16,171 bases of DNA from CAVVDT01 sp964568825 (GTDB lineage: Bacteria; Pseudomonadota; Alphaproteobacteria; Rhizobiales; Aestuariivirgaceae): NCBI GenBank assembly GCA_964568825.1, contig CAZMSA010000079.1:1-16171 (forward strand). The letters are read 5' to 3'. Below, in pieces: positions 1 through 6,773 of the stretch. Position 1 is the first letter of the stretch. Each line of letters begins with the position of its first letter. The notes below the pieces were generated by a model that saw only the letters and a program-made list of their open reading frames with translations, made no database searches and had not been told where the DNA came from. Made by a program: the position numbers and the translations under genes.

Positions 1-346
1 CATGATCGACCATGCCCATTCCATCGTCATCGGCGAGACGGCGGTGGTGGAGGACGATGTGTCGATGCTGCATTCGGTGACGCTGGGCGGCACCGGCAAG
101 GCCGATGGCGACCGTCATCCCAAGGTGCGCCACGGGGTGCTGCTGGGGGCCGGCGCCAAGGTGCTGGGCAATATCGAGATCGGCCATTGCTCGCGTGTGG
201 CGGCCGGCTCGGTGGTCCTGCACGATGTGCCGGCCAACCGCACGGTGGCCGGGGTCCCGGCGAAGATCATTGGCTATGCCGGCTGCTCGGAACCGTCCCG
301 CACAATGGACCAGCAGTTCGACGACGACATCGAACCGGTCCTTTGA
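1..346 (+). CDS. cysE: Serine O-acetyltransferase, C-terminal part (5' end outside the window)
   Basis: Makes O-acetylserine from serine and acetyl-CoA, the entry step to cysteine, in the cytoplasm. Only the last 114 or so residues are present and the frame is open to the window edge, so the N-terminal helical domain and start are missing. The visible part is left-handed beta-helix hexapeptide repeat sequence. It contains MIDHAHSIVIGET, SVTLGGTGK and DRHPK, which carry the histidines known as catalytic and substrate-binding in CysE. AGVPAKIIG closes the helix, as in the family. The tail after it (about 22 residues, acidic at the end) is the variable region where cysteine feedback acts in relatives. 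A DUF3126-type gene follows on the same strand. Identification is secure. Confidence 0.95.
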   Translation, partial: MIDHAHSIVIGETAVVEDDVSMLHSVTLGGTGKADGDRHPKVRHGVLLGAGAKVLGNIEIGHCSRVAAGSVVLHDVPANRTVAGVPAKIIGYAGCSEPSRTMDQQFDDDIEPVL

Positions 347-461
347 AGTCGGGCACTCGCGCCTATATAGGGGTTGTATCGGTTGACCGGCACGGGCTAA
401 ACGGGTCGCGACGCCGGGGTGTTCTGCACCCTCATTCATGACCCAAGCGGAGGCCTTGCCA

Positions 462-671
462 GTGACGCCGGACGAACTCATCAAGCTCACCAATTTCCTG
501 CGCAAGCAGTTCCAGAACACCAATATCGTGGTGAAGAAGCGGCCGCAGAAGACCGATTCGGCCGAAGTCTACATCGCCGAGGAGTTCATCGGCGTCATCT
601 TCCGCGACGATGAGGACGGCGATTTGTCCTACAATTTCCAGATGGCCATTCTCGACTTCGATCTGGAATAG
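462..671 (+). CDS. DUF3126 family small protein
   Basis: A 69-residue protein of unknown function. I recognise it as DUF3126 from the core VYIAEEFIGVIFRDDEDGD and the end SYNFQMAILDFDLE. It is cytoplasmic, with no signal peptide or membrane segment, and is known mainly from alphaproteobacteria, often directly behind cysE as here. I chose the GTG at 462 because GGAGG at 449-453 lies 8 nt upstream and the resulting length fits the family. The ATG at 438, in frame, would add eight residues (MTQAEALP) but has no convincing ribosome binding site. The 115 nt between cysE and this start contain a CTATAT at 363-368 but no well-spaced -35, so read-through from cysE is as likely as a private promoter. 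Confidence 0.85.
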   Translation: MTPDELIKLTNFLRKQFQNTNIVVKKRPQKTDSAEVYIAEEFIGVIFRDDEDGDLSYNFQMAILDFDLE

Positions 672-714
672 CAAAGGCCCGAGAGGCCGCCGCAACCGCA
701 GCCCTTTGGCGGCG

Positions 715-1701
715 TCATTGCTCGATGCGCACGCTGTCGGGCAGCGAGGATGTGATGACGATGCAATGGCTCTTGCCCGGCGCATCGCCGATCATCTGGC
801 AAAGGCCCTTCACCATGGCCCCGAACCGGTAGCATCGGGCCTCGACTTGCGGATCGGCCATGTAGCGGCAGAAGTCCCACAAGGCGGCGTGGCCCTGAGC
901 GTTGTCGAGGGCCTCTTCGCACTTGACCGCCTTGTCGTGCGGCGTCGCCAGCGGACACCACCTCTTCCACATCACGTAGCACCGCGCCTGCCCCTTGGCA
1001 TCGCTGATCGCCTGACAGACATTGCGGATCCTGGGTGCCTTGTCGGTGGCGTCGTTGAGCCCGACCCGGTTGTCTTCGCTCTTCAGCGTTCCTTGCATGG
1101 GATCTTTCACCCACCTGTCCAGCAGACGCAACAGGCGCTGTGAATTGCCGAGCCGAGTTTTCTCCTCCTCTTGTCCCTTCAGCAATGCTTGTTTGATGTT
1201 CTTGTCCGCTGCCTTGGCGATCAGCTCGTCGAGCCGCTTCAGGTCCTTTTCTTCCAGCATGGCTTCTCGCTTCACCCGCGTCTTAAAGCCCTCAAGCACA
1301 CGCGTTCGCTCCGCTCGCGCCTTCACGTCTTGCAGCTTCCTCAAGAGACTGCGGATCACGTGCGGCCTGAAGATGGCGTTCACAAAAATGTCAACTGAAA
1401 AGCCCGAGGAATATCCCTCGATGACCGTGTGCCACGGCTGGTCGTGGAAAAAGGCATACAGGTTTTTTTCGTTCGCGTCCTTGCTCAGCGCCTTCAGATC
1501 TGCCGTGGACATTTCGGTCAGGTCCTTTGGGTTCAGGACCTTGATTGCCGGGGCGTGTGATGGCTGCGGCTGTTGGCCGGTGCCTTGTGCAAATGCCGGT
1601 GACGGCCACATCTGCGGTCCACTCACGCACATGAATGAAAGGGCCAGGCCGACTATGGCGGCAGCGCGGCAGGCTTTCGGTCGCGATCTGTGCAGCAACA
1701 T
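715..1701 (-). CDS. Secreted hypothetical protein with coiled-coil middle and four C-x11-C units
   Basis: I do not recognise this 328-residue protein. The ATG at 1701 gives a good signal peptide: positive MLLHRSRPK, hydrophobic AAAIVGLALSFMCV, then an AFA-Q type cleavage site near residue 39. That predicts export to the periplasm. The frame is open further upstream (ATG at 1773 and 1803), but those starts would bury the signal sequence. Residues about 120-205 are rich in K, E, R and L and look helical or coiled-coil. The C-terminal 100 residues hold eight cysteines in four pairs, 229/241, 249/261, 278/290 and 301/313, each exactly C-x11-C. Three pairs share the form C-[QR]-x-[IM]-x-D and [RH]-C. 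This looks like repeated disulfide-clamped helical hairpins, which is inference. Base composition seems somewhat less GC-rich than the neighbours. The gene is convergent with DUF3126. Confidence 0.7.
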   Translation of the reverse strand: MLLHRSRPKACRAAAIVGLALSFMCVSGPQMWPSPAFAQGTGQQPQPSHAPAIKVLNPKDLTEMSTADLKALSKDANEKNLYAFFHDQPWHTVIEGYSSGFSVDIFVNAIFRPHVIRSLLRKLQDVKARAERTRVLEGFKTRVKREAMLEEKDLKRLDELIAKAADKNIKQALLKGQEEEKTRLGNSQRLLRLLDRWVKDPMQGTLKSEDNRVGLNDATDKAPRIRNVCQAISDAKGQARCYVMWKRWCPLATPHDKAVKCEEALDNAQGHAALWDFCRYMADPQVEARCYRFGAMVKGLCQMIGDAPGKSHCIVITSSLPDSVRIEQ

Positions 1702-1852
1702 GGCAAGCCTTCGGTGCGGACTCTCTTGCCGTAGTAATTTCTCCTTGCCCCAGCGGCAACCGGATTGAAACATGCTGCGGAAAGCGACGCAAGGGATCGC
1801 CACTTTCGTCGTTGCGGGATCGGGGCGCGATCCTGGCCGTTGCTGCCTTCAG

Positions 1853-2581
1853 TCACTTGGCCGGGGGCGGGCGGTAGTATTCCAGCAACAAGGCGCGGGC
1901 CAGCGCGTCGATGCGGCGCCACTGCGCCAGATGCGGCTTGGCAAAGCGGTAGCGCATGGTGATGGCGTCCGACACCGGCACCCGCGCTTCGCACAGGATC
2001 GGCCCCAGACTCGATGGCTTCAGGTCGCAGCGCAACATCGCCGGCTGGTTCGGATCGGTTGAAACGAACAGTTCCAGGTCGGCATAGGGCGAGCCAGCGG
2101 CAAATTCGTAGCGTTTGAGTCCGTCGGGGCCGGGCGTTGGCGGGCCGGCGAAATACACCTTGTATATCTTGTGAAACCGCTCGACCGGGTCGATGAGTTT
2201 GCCGCGCGGTTCGAAGGTGAGGATGATCCAGTCCGCCAGGTCGCGGGCTTCGTCGGGACTGGCCGGCAGCCGCGATACATCATAGGGCCATGGCACCTGC
2301 AGGTCGACCTGTTGCACCGAGCCGAGGGTGCGCCGCTTGATGCGTGCCACGATGCCGTAGGGCACCACCAGTTCGCCCTCGTCGAGGGCAATGTGCACCT
2401 GCTGGTATCCGCTGCGGCGACCGTTGTGCGTCGGCAGCAGCAATTCCGGGGAGGGGAAGAAGTAGAAGGCCAAGATGCCGCTGGCGAGGACGACAAGTAC
2501 CGACAGCGTCATGATCAGCGGTATGAGCAGGGAACTCTGGCGTACGCGTCCCTGGGTGAACGATGTCGGTCGCTGGCGCAT
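1853..2581 (-). CDS. Membrane-anchored hypothetical protein (one N-terminal transmembrane helix)
   Basis: I do not recognise the family. The 242-residue product has a basic start (MRQRPTSFTQGRVRQ) and one hydrophobic helix at about residues 18-42. About 200 residues follow, probably periplasmic, with alternating hydrophobic stretches such as QVHIALDEGELVVPYGIVARI, suggesting beta structure. Two cysteines (about 185 and 197) could pair. The tail ends RALLLEYYRPPPAK. I chose the ATG at 2581 because GAGGAG lies about 14 nt upstream, and because the longer ATG at 2659 would add a low-complexity extension close to the divergent gene at 2663. The next gene on the same strand begins 151 nt downstream, so co-transcription is possible. 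Confidence 0.7.
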   Translation of the reverse strand: MRQRPTSFTQGRVRQSSLLIPLIMTLSVLVVLASGILAFYFFPSPELLLPTHNGRRSGYQQVHIALDEGELVVPYGIVARIKRRTLGSVQQVDLQVPWPYDVSRLPASPDEARDLADWIILTFEPRGKLIDPVERFHKIYKVYFAGPPTPGPDGLKRYEFAAGSPYADLELFVSTDPNQPAMLRCDLKPSSLGPILCEARVPVSDAITMRYRFAKPHLAQWRRIDALARALLLEYYRPPPAK

Positions 2582-2662
2582 GACGGGTCGGGGGTCTCCT
2601 CGGGTTCGGTGGTATGGTGCTTGCACGGGCTTGGGCTGGAGCAATCCAGATCGGGACATGCC

Positions 2663-2986
2663 ATGTCAATGCTCAACCTGTTCTTCGTTGTCGCAACCGG
2701 GCTGGTCGCGGCCGGCCTGGCGCACAGTGCCTGGGCTGTGGCGACCGGCGAGGTGCTGCGGCCACGGGTGCTGGAGATCCGCGATTGCCTGATGCCGGTC
2801 AGGGCGCTGGCACTGGTTTTCGGCCTGCCCATCCTGCTGGCGGCGCTGGCGCGGCGGTTGGCGGGCGCCGCCGCAGGGGGCTTTGTGCTCGGCGGGCTCG
2901 CCGTGGGGGGTGCGGCTGTCTGGTGCTTCGTGCAGGGCGTTGTTATTGTAACGGGCGCTGCGAGGCTTGCCGCTCTCGTGGGCTGA
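2663..2986 (+). CDS. Small integral membrane protein, hypothetical
   Basis: This 107-residue protein has no recognised function. It is almost entirely hydrophobic, with likely membrane segments at about 5-25, 48-63 and 70-97. The short polar loop EVLRPRVLEIRDCLMPVR separates the first two. The frame is open far upstream, but the stretch before the ATG at 2663 does not look like protein, whereas MSMLNLFFVVATGLVAAGL reads as a normal membrane start; ATG at 2669 is an alternative. The ribosome binding site is weak. The gene ends 27 nt before the gamma carbonic anhydrase homologue on the same strand, so the two may be co-transcribed. It diverges from the membrane-anchored protein at 2581, with about 80 bp shared between the starts. 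Confidence 0.65.
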   Translation: MSMLNLFFVVATGLVAAGLAHSAWAVATGEVLRPRVLEIRDCLMPVRALALVFGLPILLAALARRLAGAAAGGFVLGGLAVGGAAVWCFVQGVVIVTGAARLAALVG

Positions 2987-3013
2987 TCGAGGCGCCGTAG
3001 CGAGGGGGACAGC

Positions 3014-3544
3014 ATGGCCATTTATGCACTGGACGGCGTGCGACCGGAATTGCCGGATGGCGAAGACTTCTGGATCGCTCCGAGCGCCAGCCTGATCGGC
3101 AGGGTGCGGCTGGCCCGCCACACCAGCGTGTGGTTCGGCGCTGTGCTGCGCGGCGACAACGAGCTCATCGATGTGGGCGAGAACACCAACATCCAGGACG
3201 GCGCGGTGCTGCATACCGATCCGGGCTTTCCGCTCACCATCGGGGCCAATGTGACGGTCGGCCATCAGGCCGTGCTGCACGGCTGCAGCATCGAGGCGAC
3301 GGTGCTGATCGGCATGGGCGCAACCGTCATGAACGGGGCGGCGGTCGGCCATCACTCGGTGATCGGGGCGCGGACGCTGATCCCCGAAGGCAAGGTCATT
3401 CCGCCGCATTCGCTGGTGGTGGGGGTTCCCGGACGGGTGGTGCGCATCCTCGCCGATAAGGATGTGGCGATGCTTGACGAGGCGGCGCGGGTCTATGTGA
3501 GGAAGATCCCGCGCTACAGGCGTGGTTTCGAGCAGATCGGTTGA
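3014..3544 (+). CDS. Gamma carbonic anhydrase family protein (hexapeptide-repeat)
   Basis: A 176-residue left-handed beta-helix protein of the gamma-class carbonic anhydrase / YrdA / PaaY group, expected to act as a cytoplasmic trimer binding zinc between subunits. Visible family landmarks are R46-G47-D48, N59-I-Q-D62 and HTDPGF. The three presumed zinc histidines are H67, H84 (VGHQ) and H89 (LHGC). GVPGRVVRIL closes the beta helix and a C-terminal helix follows. The length matches the short YrdA-like members, which lack the acidic loop of the archaeal enzyme Cam, so real carbonic anhydrase activity is uncertain; some relatives are thioesterases. The ATG has GAGGGGGA 4 nt upstream. A strong hairpin lies just past the stop. 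Confidence 0.92.
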   Translation: MAIYALDGVRPELPDGEDFWIAPSASLIGRVRLARHTSVWFGAVLRGDNELIDVGENTNIQDGAVLHTDPGFPLTIGANVTVGHQAVLHGCSIEATVLIGMGATVMNGAAVGHHSVIGARTLIPEGKVIPPHSLVVGVPGRVVRILADKDVAMLDEAARVYVRKIPRYRRGFEQIG

Positions 3545-3554
3545 ACAAGACTGG

Positions 3555-3597
3555 AAAAAAGGTGGAGCCGGCCCTGGGTGGGAACAGGGCCGGCTCC
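3555..3597 (-). terminator. Intrinsic terminator between convergent genes
   Basis: A perfect 13-bp stem (GGAGCCGGCCCTG at 3564-3576 with 3585-3597) has an 8-nt loop. On the minus strand the stem is followed after ACC by six T (A-run at 3555-3560), so it best fits a terminator for the cysteine peptidase gene transcribed towards it. It can also stop the plus-strand carbonic anhydrase transcript as a hairpin, though with no T-run in that direction. Confidence 0.75.
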
Positions 3598-3600
3598 GAA

Positions 3601-3641
3601 TGACCCGGTCTGGGGGGATGGGGGGGACGCCGACCGGGTCA
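3601..3641. repeat. Second inverted repeat with G-rich loop
   Basis: TGACCCGGTC at 3601-3610 is perfectly complementary to GACCGGGTCA at 3632-3641. The 21-nt loop carries two G-runs, six at 3612-3617 and seven at 3620-3626. It sits between the terminator hairpin and the stop of the cysteine peptidase gene. It may be a second termination or mRNA-stabilising structure; the role is inferred only. Confidence 0.5.
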
Positions 3642-3667
3642 CAGACAAATTGTTGGTTGTGGCGGGT

Positions 3668-4321
3668 TCAATTGCCGCCGGCGATGGTTCCCTTGCCGCG
3701 AATGGAACTGTTGGTGAGGGCCAGCCAGCGCTTGGGATCGGACTGCGACTGGCGCTTCAGGTACTGGTAGTGGGTATCGCTCCAGCGCAGGATTTGATTG
3801 CGGCGATTGTCGAGGATGTAGTCGCCGGCGCTGGTGTGGGCCATCAGCACTGCATGGCCTTCGCCGGCCTCATCGAGAACCACCGTCATCAAAAGGGTCT
3901 CCGACGGGAAGCCGAAGCCCTCCAGATAGCGCTGCTTGAGCAACGCGTAGTCTTCGCAATCGCCCGCCGTGACCGGATAGGTCCAGTACTCGGGCTTGTG
4001 ATATTGTTGCAGGTCGCTTTCCGGCTTGATGGTGGTGTTCACGTAGGTGTTCACCTGCTTGAGCAGATCGAAGCGTTCCGGGGTCAGTTCGATGACCGCG
4101 GCATGGCCACCGAGATTGGTGCACTCGCTCGGGTTGCGGGCGCAGAAGTCCACATAACCCATCGGCGGCAAGGTCGGCCCGTATGCTGGGGCGAATACCC
4201 GTTCGCCCATTGAATTGAAGTTATTGTCGCCAGCGATTTCTTGCGCGGCCCCCGCCGTTCCTGTCATTAAGACAGTAAACAGCAATGCTAGGATCTTCCC
4301 ATTCATTGTCAGACGCCCCAT
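3668..4321 (-). CDS. Transglutaminase-like cysteine peptidase (BTLCP / LapG family, peptidase C93)
   Basis: A 217-residue exported cysteine peptidase. An N-terminal signal peptide (LALLFTVLMTGTAGA-A, cut near residue 26) sends it to the periplasm. The catalytic triad is visible as C122 in AGDCEDYALLK, H156 in GEGHAVL and D171 in YILDNR. The DCED motif also matches the calcium-binding site known in LapG. C60 and C67 (FCARNPSEC) probably form a disulfide. The best-studied relative, LapG of Pseudomonas, clips a surface adhesin and is held inactive by the c-di-GMP receptor LapD; rhizobial members are less well known. The ATG at 4306 (MNGKILALLF) is an equally good start. The gene lies downstream of a PilZ gene on the same strand but behind a terminator, so it is probably transcribed separately from the AT-richer 4322-4460 stretch. 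Confidence 0.9.
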   Translation of the reverse strand: MGRLTMNGKILALLFTVLMTGTAGAAQEIAGDNNFNSMGERVFAPAYGPTLPPMGYVDFCARNPSECTNLGGHAAVIELTPERFDLLKQVNTYVNTTIKPESDLQQYHKPEYWTYPVTAGDCEDYALLKQRYLEGFGFPSETLLMTVVLDEAGEGHAVLMAHTSAGDYILDNRRNQILRWSDTHYQYLKRQSQSDPKRWLALTNSSIRGKGTIAGGN

Positions 4322-4464
4322 ACCCTTATATTTGTTGGGATGGAGACTAACCTGGCGAACTTGAAATCCAGCTAAGGGACTGGCGAAGATTTGAACTAAA
4401 GCCCGGAAAAATCATTAATCATGAAGAGTTGGTTGCCAGCGCCGGCGATGCTGCCGGCACATGC

Positions 4465-4499
4465 AAAACCGCCCCGCGGGTGAGCCTCGCGGGGCGGTT
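4465..4499 (-). terminator. Intrinsic terminator of the PilZ gene
   Basis: A perfect 12-bp stem pairs AACCGCCCCGCG at 4467-4478 with 4488-4499 around a 9-nt loop. On the minus strand the stem ends in TTTT (4465-4468), 26 nt after the PilZ stop codon. It should limit read-through into the peptidase gene. The rest of 4322-4464 is AT-richer and holds nothing else I can name. Confidence 0.7.
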
Positions 4500-4524
4500 C
4501 AGGCCAATAGATGAAAGAAAGGGA

Positions 4525-5124
4525 TCAGCGCGCGACTTCGTCGGCCAGTGCGGGGCGCTCGAGCTGGCGGGTGAATTCGATGGCAAAGCCGTTGTCGAGA
4601 TAGCGGACCACGCGGCCGCGCATCTTGCCGAGCAGCAGATAGGTGCCCATGGCCGGCATCACCTCGATCTTGACGGCGGCGCCGCTCAAGGAGATGTCGA
4701 TCACCTCGCAGGCATAGACGCGGCCGTCGGGCATGGTGATGTGGGACTTGGAGTCCTTGGGTTCGTAACGCGCATGGCGGCGCTGGTCGGGGGCGCCTTC
4801 GGCCTTTTCGGCCACCCATTTCAAGCGCTGCTCGAGGCGCTCGCGACGCGAGTCGTTGAGCACGAAATTTACCTTGAATCCGCCTTCGACGCCTTCGCCT
4901 GCGGTTGCCTCGAAACGTCCCAGCTCATCGATATAGGCGACCAACTTGGTGCCGGGGGTGGGAGCCGAGGAGGTGGCGAACACGGCGCCGTCAAGCGCAA
5001 TGTGGGTGACTTGGCAGGCTTGCTCGCTCATGTCGGGAAGCATGAAGCGGCCGAACAGGATCGATGCCGGCGGATTGCGGCTTTCGTGCTGATTGGTGGT
5101 GGGCACTGGCGCGGATGCGAACAT
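4525..5124 (-). CDS. Tandem PilZ domain protein
   Basis: A 199-residue cytoplasmic protein with two PilZ-like domains. The C-terminal one (about 113-190) has the c-di-GMP binding signature: R115-R-H-A-R119 (RxxxR), and D143-I-S-L-S-G148 (DxSxxG) about 24 residues later. The N-terminal one (about 22-90) keeps the PilZ outline (GRFMLPD...THIALDGAVFA) but has no RxxxR pair and a changed second motif, so it probably does not bind the nucleotide. A charged helical linker (about 91-112) joins them. Known PilZ proteins pass c-di-GMP signals to motility, polysaccharide or surface functions; the target here is unknown. The start has GAGGA 3 nt upstream. Neighbours on the same strand are a PAS_5 gene upstream and a LapG-family peptidase downstream, each separated by a hairpin. 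Confidence 0.88.
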   Translation of the reverse strand: MFASAPVPTTNQHESRNPPASILFGRFMLPDMSEQACQVTHIALDGAVFATSSAPTPGTKLVAYIDELGRFEATAGEGVEGGFKVNFVLNDSRRERLEQRLKWVAEKAEGAPDQRRHARYEPKDSKSHITMPDGRVYACEVIDISLSGAAVKIEVMPAMGTYLLLGKMRGRVVRYLDNGFAIEFTRQLERPALADEVAR

Positions 5125-5233
5125 CGGTCCTCACGTCTTGAATTCGACTGTTCGACCTCCTCCCCGAGGCCATGGCCGCGGTGGCGCGCGGACAATCATG
5201 AAATTCTTACGTGATTGCTGTAAAAGAGGAGTT

Positions 5234-5268
5234 AACCGCTAGGGCCTGTCCACAGGCCCTAGCCGGTT
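5234..5268 (-). terminator. Hairpin terminator behind the PAS_5 gene
   Basis: CTAGGGCCTG at 5239-5248 pairs perfectly with 5253-5262 around a 4-nt loop. AACCG at 5234-5238 pairs with CGGTT at 5264-5268 after a single bulged C. On the minus strand it begins at the stop codon of the PAS protein and is followed by a pyrimidine-rich CTCCTCTTTT. It separates PAS_5 from the PilZ gene. The rest of 5125-5233 carries only the PilZ upstream region. Confidence 0.65.
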
Positions 5269-5903
5269 CACTCGCTCGCCAGCCCGCCGTTGATGACGCG
5301 GAGAAAGCCCCGGGGGCGGCCTTGCGGCAGCAGCGTACGTGTTTCGGCGTCGGGCAATGGTTCGGTCCAGATGACCCTGAGGGAGGACAGCGCGAAGCTC
5401 ATAAGCGGGCTCTCGCCCGACCATGCCGGTTCACGAAACGGCATCAAACAGGCCAGCACCTGGGGTTCGCGGCGGCCGTCCTTGGCGACCGGAAGGGCCA
5501 GCACCTCGATGCCGACCTCATCGCCATCCAGCGAGCGGGCGACGAAGCGGGCAACGAAAGGCTGATGGGCAGTCACCACGCCAGTGAGTGCCTTCATCAG
5601 GCAGTCGCGATTATTGGAGCGCCAGTTCTCCGTGACCTCGCGGCCGGTCAGTTCCCGGCCCCACAGGCGGCAGATGCCGGTTCCGGCCAGCCGCCACAGA
5701 AAGCTGTGGTTGCCGGGCGCCGGCTCCAGCAGCGCCAGCCACGGCACGATGCGGGTGATGTCCTTCAGATCGATGGCGCTGCGGGGCGCCGCGCTGGCCT
5801 CGCCGCGAATGCGTTCCCAATAGCAAAAAAGCTGGCGTGAGCCGGGATGCATGACCTCGGCCGGAACGGTGATATCGGAGCGGCTATCGTTGCTTGTGGC
5901 CAT
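5268..5903 (-). CDS. PAS_5 (DUF1457) domain protein
   Basis: A 211-residue soluble protein of the alphaproteobacterial PAS_5 family. Hallmarks are YWERIRG near residue 29, the PRSAIDLKDI segment (40-49), then LLEPAPGNHSFLWRLAGTGI and GRELTGREVTENW (about 59-94), covering most of the PAS fold. The rest, to about 155, completes the PAS sheet (ARFVARSLDGDEVGIEVLALPV). There is no kinase, GGDEF or DNA-binding domain, so it is probably a stand-alone sensor or adaptor; ligand and partner are unknown. I chose the ATG at 5903 because AGGAA lies 4 nt upstream. An in-frame ATG at 5969 has no such support. It diverges from the rhomboid gene, with 108 bp between the starts. Confidence 0.85.
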   Translation of the reverse strand: MATSNDSRSDITVPAEVMHPGSRQLFCYWERIRGEASAAPRSAIDLKDITRIVPWLALLEPAPGNHSFLWRLAGTGICRLWGRELTGREVTENWRSNNRDCLMKALTGVVTAHQPFVARFVARSLDGDEVGIEVLALPVAKDGRREPQVLACLMPFREPAWSGESPLMSFALSSLRVIWTEPLPDAETRTLLPQGRPRGFLRVINGGLASE

Positions 5904-6011
5904 GATGTTCCTGATGCAATCGGGTTTGATGTGTGCCAATGCTGCACGTGCTAAGCGGTTAGCCTGCACAAGGCATGCCAGTTGGCGGGCGCAGTTCGGG
6001 AGACAGGACGA

Positions 6012-6767
6012 GTGACATCAAGGTTCAACGGCCACGGCGCGGGCGGCGAGGAAATGCGTCGCAATCCCCCGATATTCAACGCGCCGACGGTGGTTCTGGC
6101 GCTGATCGCGGTGTTCATCGCCGTTCAGGTGCTGCTCGAGGTGGTGAGCCCGGCTCTCAAAAATCAAATCTTCCTGACGCTGGCCTTCATTCCGCTGCGC
6201 TATGTGGCGCATTCGGCCCAATACGGGACAATTCCGGGCGGGCAGGGAGCCGCGGTGTGGACCTTCGTCACCCATGCGCTGGTGCACGGCGGGTGGCTGC
6301 ATCTGGGGATCAACTCGGTGTGGATGCTGGCTTTCGGGTCGGTGCTGGCGCGCCGGCTGGGCACCTGGCGGTTCCTGGTTTTCTCAAGTCTTGCAGCGGC
6401 ATGCGGGGCGGCGGTCTTCCTTTTGCTCAACTGGGGCCAGCTTGCCGTGATGATCGGGGCCTCGGGCGCCATTTCAGGACAGATGGCAGGCTCCGTGCGG
6501 CTCATTTTCGCGCTGCCCGGCGGCTTGCGCGGCATCGGGACCGGCGATCTGTCGCTGGTGCGCCCGCTCACCCTGGCGGAGACATTCACCAACCGTGGGG
6601 CGCTGATCTTCCTTGGCGTGTGGCTGCTGGCGGCGCTGGGCACCGGCTGGTTCAACATCAATCCGGGGGCCCCGCATCAGGCCATCGCATGGGAAGCCCA
6701 TTTGGGCGGCTTCATCGCCGGGCTGTTCCTGTTCGGGCTGCTCGACCGTCGCCCGCCACGTCCTTAG
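6012..6767 (+). CDS. Rhomboid family intramembrane serine protease
   Basis: A 251-residue polytopic inner-membrane protease. The catalytic dyad is S151 in GASGAISG and H230 in WEAHLGGFIAG, and H97 and N101 in WLHLGINSVW form the conserved oxyanion region. Hydrophobic segments lie at about 26-46, 96-112, 120-139, 143-165, 197-212 and 226-244, consistent with the six-helix core. Between the fourth and fifth lies a polar insert (about 168-195). Rhomboids cut membrane-spanning substrates; none can be named here. I chose the GTG at 6012 because GGGAG lies 9 nt upstream; a TTG at 5982 and an ATG at 6054 (with GAGGA only 1 nt before it) are alternatives. It diverges from PAS_5 and is followed by repeat sequence. 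Confidence 0.9.
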   Translation: MTSRFNGHGAGGEEMRRNPPIFNAPTVVLALIAVFIAVQVLLEVVSPALKNQIFLTLAFIPLRYVAHSAQYGTIPGGQGAAVWTFVTHALVHGGWLHLGINSVWMLAFGSVLARRLGTWRFLVFSSLAAACGAAVFLLLNWGQLAVMIGASGAISGQMAGSVRLIFALPGGLRGIGTGDLSLVRPLTLAETFTNRGALIFLGVWLLAALGTGWFNINPGAPHQAIAWEAHLGGFIAGLFLFGLLDRRPPRP

Positions 6768-6773
6768 ATCAGC

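Noticed and set aside
672..714. Terminator between DUF3126 and the secreted protein gene
   Set aside because: Only competing 6-bp pairings (CAAAGG/CCTTTG and GCCGCC/GGCGGC) exist and there is no T-run.
1022..1768. A 248-codon serine-rich plus-strand frame
   Set aside because: It mirrors the lysine/glutamate-rich coding strand of the secreted protein; that protein has a signal peptide and regular cysteine pattern, so the minus strand is the coding one.
1817..1833. GGATCG/CGATCC hairpin as a terminator or operator
   Set aside because: A 6-bp stem without a T-run in GC-rich sequence is too likely by chance.
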